Shown: piece by piece, positions 57,829 to 64,000 of the stretch | How positions within the stretch are numbered: the first letter of the stretch is position 1 | Layout of the letters: every line of letters begins with the position of its first letter | Assembly (NCBI GenBank): GCA_017354895.1 | Contig: CP071494.1 | Span: 496,001 to 560,000, forward strand | Direction of reading: 5' to 3' | DNA length: 64,000 nucleotides | DNA from: Podospora comata | Taxonomy: Eukaryota > Ascomycota > Sordariomycetes > Sordariales > Podosporaceae | Program-made: the position numbers and the translations under genes | Notes under the pieces: model-generated | Seen by the model: only the letters and a program-made list of their open reading frames with translations | What the model was told of the DNA's origin: nothing | Databases searched by the model: none

Positions 57829-59719
57829 ATGGTTCACCAACCACCCCCTCTTCCACTAGGTTCAGACGGCGAGGTCGACCTCCGCGCCCCCCTGACATCA
57901 GATACCATCCTCCAAGTCCGCACCGGCCGAATGGCTCCTCTCGCTCCCTTGAGCATAAAATCCGGCATCAACAAAACTTTGAGGTCTGGACCTGTTCAAA
58001 TCACAAAGTTGGGGTTGGAAGGTGACGAGCAAGATCCTACGTTTCATGGGGGTGTTGATAAGGCTGTTCACGGGTGTATGTCCCCTTTTTATTTCTCGAC
58101 AAAAATGTACCTAAACAGTGGCTGATAAGACGAACTACAGACTGCGCAGCCCACTATAAGTCCTGGCAAAAGGAATTCCCCCAAGCCGCCGAAAGGTTCG
58201 TCCCCGGGGGGTTCGGGGAGAATCTCGTTCTTAGCTTCATGAACGAGAGGAATGTTTGCATAGGCGACATCTTTGAGATATCAGACTCAACTGCCGTGTT
58301 GCAGATTTCACTTCCAAGACAGCCTTGGTAGGTACCATTCACCCCTTAATCCACCAACCACATAAAACCCCTTCTTGCTTTTTAACAGTAGTGTTATATA
58401 TATAAAGCTTCAAACTCAACCACCGCTTCCACCTCCCCAACTTCGCACCCAACACCTACCGCCTCTCCCGGACGGGGTACTACTTCCGCGTTCTCACTCC
58501 CGGGCCCGTCGAAGCAGGGAATAAACTGACTTTGGTCTCCCGCCCCCACCCCGACTGGACCATTGAGCGCATCCAGCGGTACCTCCATAAGGAAACAGAC
58601 AACTATGACATGAACCTCGAGCTTTCTCAAATAGAAGAGTTTGGGGCCGAGTGCAAAGACAACTTCACCCGGCGAGTCCTACGAGCGAGGGCAAAAGCCA
58701 ATAAAAAACCAAAGGAGAAGTGGGTGCCCTACCAGGTGGTAGAAAGAAAGAAGCAAACGAAGAGGATAACTTCCTTTGTCCTCGAAGCGGTTGATAAATT
58801 TGCGGAAGGAGAAGAGAAAGAGCTCAGCCCAGGTGCTCACGCAAAGATCAAACTGGGAAAGGACCTCGTCAGGGCGTATTCCATCGTCGACGGTGACAAA
58901 GAGCGGTTCCAGTTGGCTGTTGCCCTCGAGGAAAAGAGCCGCGGTGGGAGCAAGTACCTCCATCACGAGGTCAAAGTAGGGGATGTGCTACAAGTGGGGG
59001 CTATCACGGCTGCGGTGCCGACTGTTTCGGCGGTTAGTCACCATGTTTTTGTCGTGGGTGGCGTGGGTGTTACGGCGTTTTTGGCAATGGTATGTATGTC
59101 TTGGAAATGCAGCTTTAGGTTCCAATCAACCAGGCTGACAAAGATTTTGTACAAGGTCGAGTTCTACAAGAGTATACACTACAGCGTTGTCCTGCATTAC
59201 GCCGTCCGATCTGCAGATGATGTGCCGTTTCGAGACCGGATCGAGGAGCTGAAGAAGGAAGGACAGCTGGTGCTCTACGACAAGGCTGCCGGGCAGAGGA
59301 TGGATATACGGCAGATCATCCAGAGTAGGGGTTGGAACTCGCAGCTGTATTTCTGCGGGCCAAAAAGATTGATGGATCAGGCCGAGAGGGAGGTCAAAGA
59401 ACTTGGTGTTTATCAAAAGGAGGTGCACTACGAAGCCTTCGAGGCAGACCTGAGCGGGGATCCCTTTGAGGCTGTCGTGGCGAACAAGGGCGGGGTGGTT
59501 GTCAAGGTCGGGGAAGACGAAACCCTGCTTGAGGTCCTGCAGAAGCAGTTTGACCAGCCCGACTCGAGCTGCTGTGTTGGGAACTGCAAGACTTGTCTGG
59601 TTGAGCTCAAGGCTGGCCGGGTTGATCACCGCGGGACGGCTCTGACGGATGACGAGAAAGTCACCTCAATGTTGTCGTGCGTCAGCCGTGGGGTTGGGCG
59701 TATTACCATTGAGATCTGA
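57829..59719 (+). CDS. MOSC domain fused to flavoreductase and [2Fe-2S] ferredoxin domain
   Basis: Four exons: 57829-58075, 58141-58327, 58408-59089 and 59156-59719; 559 residues. Introns: GTATGT/CTACAG, GTAGGT/ATAAAG, and a stop-free 66-nt GTATGT/TACAAG. Residues ~30-200 are a YiiM-type MOSC domain (DPTFHGGVDKAVHGYC; FVPGGFGENL; SLPRQPC), with the presumed molybdenum-ligand Cys145 encoded across the second splice junction. An alpha-helical linker follows (HPDWTIERIQRYLHKETDNY). Residues ~250-460 form a ferredoxin-reductase-like FAD/FMN and NAD module ('VRAYSIVDG', 'HHVFVVGGVGVTAFLAM', 'LYFCGPKRLM'). The C-terminus is a plant-type [2Fe-2S] domain with C511-x4-C516-x2-C519 and C547. The order matches VanB-type reductases. 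It likely passes electrons from NAD(P)H to a molybdenum-cofactor-linked or MOSC-held centre; the substrate is unknown. Confidence 0.88.
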
Positions 59720-59947
59720 TGGATCGGCCGGGTGGCTTCGTCAAGATAGCCGGCTGCATGTTCCGGTCTGCGTCAGCTGATGCTGTGTTGAGCATGCGAC
59801 GGCCGTTCAAAGGTGGGTAAAGATATCACCCATTGCACGCTAGAAATGTTGAAGAACTGCACTTGTGATCACTCATCCCGTACTTCTCCCCGAGTCCTGC
59901 TACATAACCCCGCTTGTTGATGCCAGTAGTTCTTCATCATCGGGTCT

Positions 59948-61575
59948 TTATCTTTTGGGCACCTCATCAGGCCTCGCCCCAAGCCAAAAAGAGACAACCG
60001 CTCCTGCCGCAGCCCACACACCACAATACCATGTGGTTGTTCCCCAACCTGGTCCTGCTTGGATGTACCCAGCTGTGATGCTGCCAATCATCCCACCGAG
60101 AGCGTATGCAGTGGTGAACAGACCATAGGCGATACCGTAGACCCCCTTTTCACCCCACACTCCCGGCTGTTGAGCCTCACGCTCATCGATAGCGTAGGTT
60201 ATTTCTGCCATGAGGGGTGTGTTGGCCAAGGTAACAAGTGTAACGCCCAACAACGTCAAAAGTGCACAAAGCAAGACCTTGTGCTCTATCGTGTTACGCG
60301 TCACAAATCGAAGGCAGACCAACGGCGGGATAGAGAGGGCAAACCCGGCGACTGAAAACCACTTGGCGCCATGCTTGTCGGCGAGCTTACCAACAATCGG
60401 AGATACAAAACCGGGGACCATGACACAGATGAAGATCAGGCCGGCTGCCGTCGAGTTCCATTCGAATGTTTGTTTAACGTAGAGCGGAATCACAGTATCA
60501 AACGCGAACCTGTCAGAGAAATCAGCACTCGCAAGGCTATTGGCAAATGACCGGCCTATCGGACCCGATCCGGAGCAAAAAGGACAGGTTCTCACACGAT
60601 ACACGCTTCAATCGCTATGCCAACCAAGGCAGCTAACATGCGACGATTCTTGATTAGCTCCCAATGGTGGTGTTTTGCAGGATTCAGGACCGGCGTCGAC
60701 AATGCTGCAATCGGGTCACCGGAACTGGTTCCGGCTCGGGTCGGTGAGGGTGGCAAGGCTGGGTCGGCTCCTGCATGGCTTGTTGCTTGGACCTGCTTTT
60801 CCACATCTTCCCTGTTATCGGTAGTTGTAGTTGCACTTTCAGCTTCCGAAGACTCAGGTCCTACGACCCATTGTTGAGCAACTCTCTTCTCGACCAACAC
60901 CAGGCGGAGAGCGATATCGCAGGCTACAACTGCAAAGGCGATATAGAACACAGCATAGTAGCCAGCTGCTTCGTATACCGCCCCACCAATAACCGGTGAG
61001 ATCAGCAAGCCTACCGACATGGCAATCGTGACATATCCCATGGCATAACCGATGTCTCTCCCGACCGTGTCGACCAACAATGCCAGCCCAACTGACCAAA
61101 CGATGGCGGCACTCAGTCCTTGGAGCAGCCTCCCCACCACAAGCAGGGCAATCGTCTTGCTCAGACACAACAGTAGGGTAGACCCGCAGAGCGCCACCAG
61201 CCCAAGAAGCAGCGGCCATCTACGCGATGAGGAATGGTCGGCGTAAAACCCGACAATCGGGGCACCCAGGAAAAGAGTGACGTTGTAACAGGCGAGCAGG
61301 ATGGCGGTCCATTCTTGCACTTTGTTTTCTGCCAACCCGATCTGTTCCAAGAGGCTGAATGGGAAAACGGGCACGATTAGGCCGTAGAACAGAATGTCGG
61401 TGAAAATAGCCAAACAGACGGTGAGGAGGATAAAGAAGGTGGAGGAACGGAACTCGAGGAAAGGCGGTGGTGGTTCAACATTTTTGCGGCGGGTGCCGGG
61501 GAAGTTGATAAATGATAGTAGACGTGACCGCTTGGGTGTGGTAGCACCAGCTGAGACACTATCTAAGCCAGTCAT
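59948..61575 (-). CDS. MFS transporter, DHA1/vesicular-amine-transporter-like
   Basis: Exon 1 is 61575-60596 and exon 2 is 60509-59948, through an 86-nt intron (donor GTGAGA, branch GCTGAT, acceptor TGACAG, phase 2); 513 residues. An upstream in-frame ATG at 61674 would add 33 residues; MTGLDSVSAG is the more usual start. Twelve hydrophobic helices can be traced. A motif-A-like loop lies after TM2 ('APIVGFYADHSSSRRWPLLL'). 'GRLLQGLSAAIVWSVGLALL' is in TM4, and the motif C of drug/H+ antiporters, 'GLLISPVIGGAVYEAAGYYA', is in TM5. The central loop is Thr/Ser/acidic, followed by 'HHHWELIKNRRMLAAL'. The junction forms TM7 'ALVGIAIEACIVFAFDTVIP'. It probably exports small amphiphilic or amine compounds; the substrate is not known. 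It is convergent with the MOSC fusion, with 228 bases between stops. Confidence 0.86.
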
Positions 61576-62054
61576 TCTCTTGTGACGGTAACTCTTAGTA
61601 AATCTCATCAACTCGGCGTACGTTGGTTGGGACTTGAGGTCAAGGTATGTGTGTAACCATTCATGAAAAATCAACGAAGCATCCAGGGAGCTGAAGGGGG
61701 CTTCTCAAAAAACAAGCAGATTTATAGTCAAAAAGTCATTGACGAAAATGGCGGAAAGCGGCATTTTAGAGCTGGTCATGATGTGACCGAATCGCCAGCA
61801 GCAAAAGACCGATCATTCATACAAATCGCAAGCATGAGCTCAAAGCACTTGCCCCAATTCATCGTCACTACCGCCGCTCCGATAAGCTCAGCTCTTATCG
61901 CCTATCGCAGGCCAACCAATAGACTAACATGGATAACGCCGCAAATGCCAAAAGTGGGTCACAAAAGTTTCTCGACCTTCAATCAACCACTCAATCCATC
62001 GCGACCATCTCCCACACGCGTTCACCAGCCAAATTCATCCCTACATCCCACAAA
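61576..62054. promoter_or_regulatory. Divergent promoter, MFS / rrp7, with inverted GATA pair
   Basis: A 0.48-kb spacer. At about 61880-61900 CGATAAG and CTTATCG face each other across CTCAGCT, an inverted pair of GATA-factor-type sites about 155 bases upstream of the rrp7 ATG. An ATG at 61929 in frame with rrp7 would add 42 low-complexity residues and is less likely to be used. Nothing else is seen. Confidence 0.4.
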
Positions 62055-63026
62055 ATGCCTTCAACGCCCCCCACATTAGGGGACTTCACCGTCCTTCCCA
62101 TCTCCATCCCACCATTACCCTCCTTCCCCAAACCAACAACCCACTACCTTTACCTCCGCCGCAACACCCCCAAGATTCCCACCCCAACCGACTCCCGCTC
62201 CCTCTTCCTCACCAACTGCCCAGTCGACAGCACCGACATCCACCTCCGCTCCCTCTTTGCATCACTAGTGGGACCCGGCCGCTTCGAATCCGCCACCTTT
62301 GAAGACGAGCGCAAAGACACCGCCCACAAGCTCTCTCCACTGGACGCCGCCGTCCCAGTCAACGCCGTCCACCTCCTCCGAGCGCATGGTAGCACCAAGA
62401 AGCGAAAACGCGAGGAAGAAGAAGACGCGGAAAGAAGCAAGGAAGACGAGGCCGCCAGGCTCCCCTCGACGTGGACCCGCCCGCTACGAAGGTCAGGCAG
62501 CACAGCGGTGGTATTACTAGCAGACGAGAAATCCGTCGAGCAAGTCCTCAAAGCATGTGCCAAGGCTTCCAAGACGAAGAAGTACCCCGAATGGGGCGCT
62601 GGTGTCGCTGATAAAGTCCCTGCGTTGGGATTAGTCTGGGTCAAGCAACATAACCGGCTCTGCTACCCCGACCCTGCCACCCTTCAACAAGCGGTCGACG
62701 CTTTCTCTGCTGTTTTTGCCAGAAGGGAGAAGGAAGCCGCCGAGATTTCCAAGAGATTGCGCAACGAGCCGGATGAGGATGGTTTCGTTACTGTGACGAG
62801 AGGGGGTAGGAACGCACCGGCGAGCAGGTCCGAGGCGGAGGAGGCAAGGAAGAAGATGATTGAGCGGGCGGAGAAGAAGAGGCAGGAGATGGAGGGATTG
62901 TACAGATTCCAGCTGAGGGAGAAGCAAAAGGAGGAGCAGGAGGAGTTGCTGATGAGGTTTGAGGATGACAGGAAGAAGCTGGAGGCGATGAGGATGAAGA
63001 GGGGCAAGTTTGTGCCTGAGGCGTGA
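62055..63026 (+). CDS. rrp7: Rrp7, ribosomal RNA-processing / 40S assembly factor
   Basis: A single frame; ATG at 62055 gives 323 residues. The N-terminal half is an RRM-like fold: 'LPPLPSFPKPTTHYLYLRRN' then 'SRSLFLTNCPVDSTDIHLRS', 'LFASLVGPGRFESATFED', with a low-complexity acidic insertion (KKRKREEEEDAERSKEDEAA) and a return strand 'RRSGSTAVVLLADEKSVEQV'. The C-terminal Rrp7 domain contains 'NEPDEDGFVTVTRGGRNAPA' and the closing helix 'EGLYRFQLREKQKEEQEELL' ending in MKRGKFVPEA. Rrp7 joins the UtpC/CK2 module in the 90S pre-ribosome and helps cut and assemble 18S rRNA. Full length, no defect seen. Confidence 0.92.
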   Translation: MPSTPPTLGDFTVLPISIPPLPSFPKPTTHYLYLRRNTPKIPTPTDSRSLFLTNCPVDSTDIHLRSLFASLVGPGRFESATFEDERKDTAHKLSPLDAAVPVNAVHLLRAHGSTKKRKREEEEDAERSKEDEAARLPSTWTRPLRRSGSTAVVLLADEKSVEQVLKACAKASKTKKYPEWGAGVADKVPALGLVWVKQHNRLCYPDPATLQQAVDAFSAVFARREKEAAEISKRLRNEPDEDGFVTVTRGGRNAPASRSEAEEARKKMIERAEKKRQEMEGLYRFQLREKQKEEQEELLMRFEDDRKKLEAMRMKRGKFVPEA

Positions 63027-64000
63027 GGAAGGGTTGGAAGCACTGGAAGACAAAAATGAGATACCCCAATGGAAAGCGTCAAGGAAGTTCGAAATGAGAA
63101 GTGATTTTGCGAATGGTGAGTTCATTTTCTCTGCTTCTTTTCTTCTATCACGCCACAAGACTATGATGACGCACGCGGGGCCATCAGATTATCCATTGTC
63201 CTTTGGCGTTTTCATACCCATCGAGGCGAAGGATGTATGCTGTACAAAAACCGCGTTACAATAATCTTCTCAAACATTCTGAAGTCTTTACCTACTACTC
63301 TCTTACCTCGTTGAGCGCAAATCTGGAAGAGGTTGCAGTTTCGACTAACATTGTCAATTTTACTAGAGACCTAATCAAGTCAGGACGGAGAGTGACCATC
63401 ACAACTAGATATCGATGTTCAAGGACTAGAGAAGGTTAGGTCATCTTGACATAGCCTTAGTTTGCTGGGCTGCCCTTCTACAATGTAGCAGCTGCAAAGG
63501 TGCAATGCCAACAGTATTGTCGTATGAGAACGAGAGTTTGAGGAAGTTTAAAGATTATCCATCCTTGGATTCGTGATGATTATGAGTGATGTGGGATTGG
63601 CACTATTGAAAGCTAGTGCCTCGTGGCTACATGAAGTTCGGCAGTTATCCTGCCAGCGGGCTCTTGATGTTTGATATTCCTAGAATGCCAGAAGACCATC
63701 GGCGATATCCGCCAGGATCAACAGTTAGCGGCTCCATATTTTGGATTCTTGGACCTGCGTCATAGGAATACACATTGTTGATTTGACATCACAAGGTAAC
63801 TTCAACTTCGTGATGGATACTCATTAAACATACGAAGACAAAAAGGGTTCTATTTTGCCCTTTGTAAAGGCATCTGTCTGTCTATTCATCGCAGAATCAT
63901 TCTTTACAATACACGAAAAGATTTCGCCTTCTCGACTTGCAAACGCCGCCATTTTCCCCCTCTTTAGAAGAGAAACACACAGAATGCAACCCCGCCCAGT
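63027..64000. other. Intergenic right edge
   Basis: 3' flank of rrp7 followed by AT-balanced sequence to the window end. No gene, repeat or RNA is recognisable. Short frames reach at most about 85 codons. Confidence 0.45.

Overview
The window is nuclear DNA of a filamentous ascomycete, most likely a sordariomycete and probably Sordariales. The evidence is seen directly: genes broken by short introns (about 50-150 nt) with GTRNGT-type donors, CTAAC/CTGAC branch sites and YAG acceptors; no operons; roughly even base composition without the AT-rich blocks left by RIP; and protein families typical of these fungi (Pom1-type DYRK kinase, SIN protein Cdc14, AL-3-type GGPP synthase, Pex28-32 peroxin, calcofluor-white-hypersensitive protein). 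The taxonomic placement is inference. I support 17 protein-coding genes; one is cut by the left edge. I see no rRNA, tRNA, CRISPR array or recognisable transposon.

Layout. 0-9.4 kb is dense: the C-terminal end of a PX/sorting-nexin protein, a TMEM19/DUF92 membrane protein, Cdc14 (minus strand), GGPP synthase, and a Pex28-32-type peroxin (minus). 9.4-16.7 kb is a 2.8-kb divergent promoter/leader followed by the large DYRK kinase Pom1. 16.7-22.0 kb holds a 3-kb tail-to-tail spacer (a long GT microsatellite and a 68-nt cloverleaf-like palindrome) and an F-box protein with a Cys-rich N-terminus. 22.0-36.6 kb is gene-poor: the only supportable gene is an 85-residue Cys/Tyr/Ser-rich protein near 28.5 kb. 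From 36.6 kb genes are dense again: a mitochondrial PPR protein, a Spo73/Mug65-like dysferlin-domain protein, a small calcofluor-hypersensitivity protein, the splicing factor Prp1/Prp6, an Osh3-type oxysterol-binding protein, a second F-box protein, a MOSC/flavoreductase/[2Fe-2S] fusion, an MFS transporter and the ribosome-biogenesis factor Rrp7.

How the genes relate. These are mostly housekeeping and cell-architecture genes, not a metabolic cluster: septation and polarity (Cdc14, Pom1), isoprenoids (GGPPS, with a possible prenyl-phosphate-kinase relative 3 kb away), peroxisome/ER membrane (the peroxin, the Spo73-like protein, the Osh3-like protein with an FFAT motif), RNA (Prp1, Rrp7, PPR) and protein turnover (two F-box proteins). 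I did not find a clear new multi-gene system. The best leads are the MOSC-reductase fusion, the altered lipid-binding fingerprint of the Osh3-like protein, the lone small Cys-rich gene in the gene-poor block, and three stop-free introns whose length is a multiple of three.
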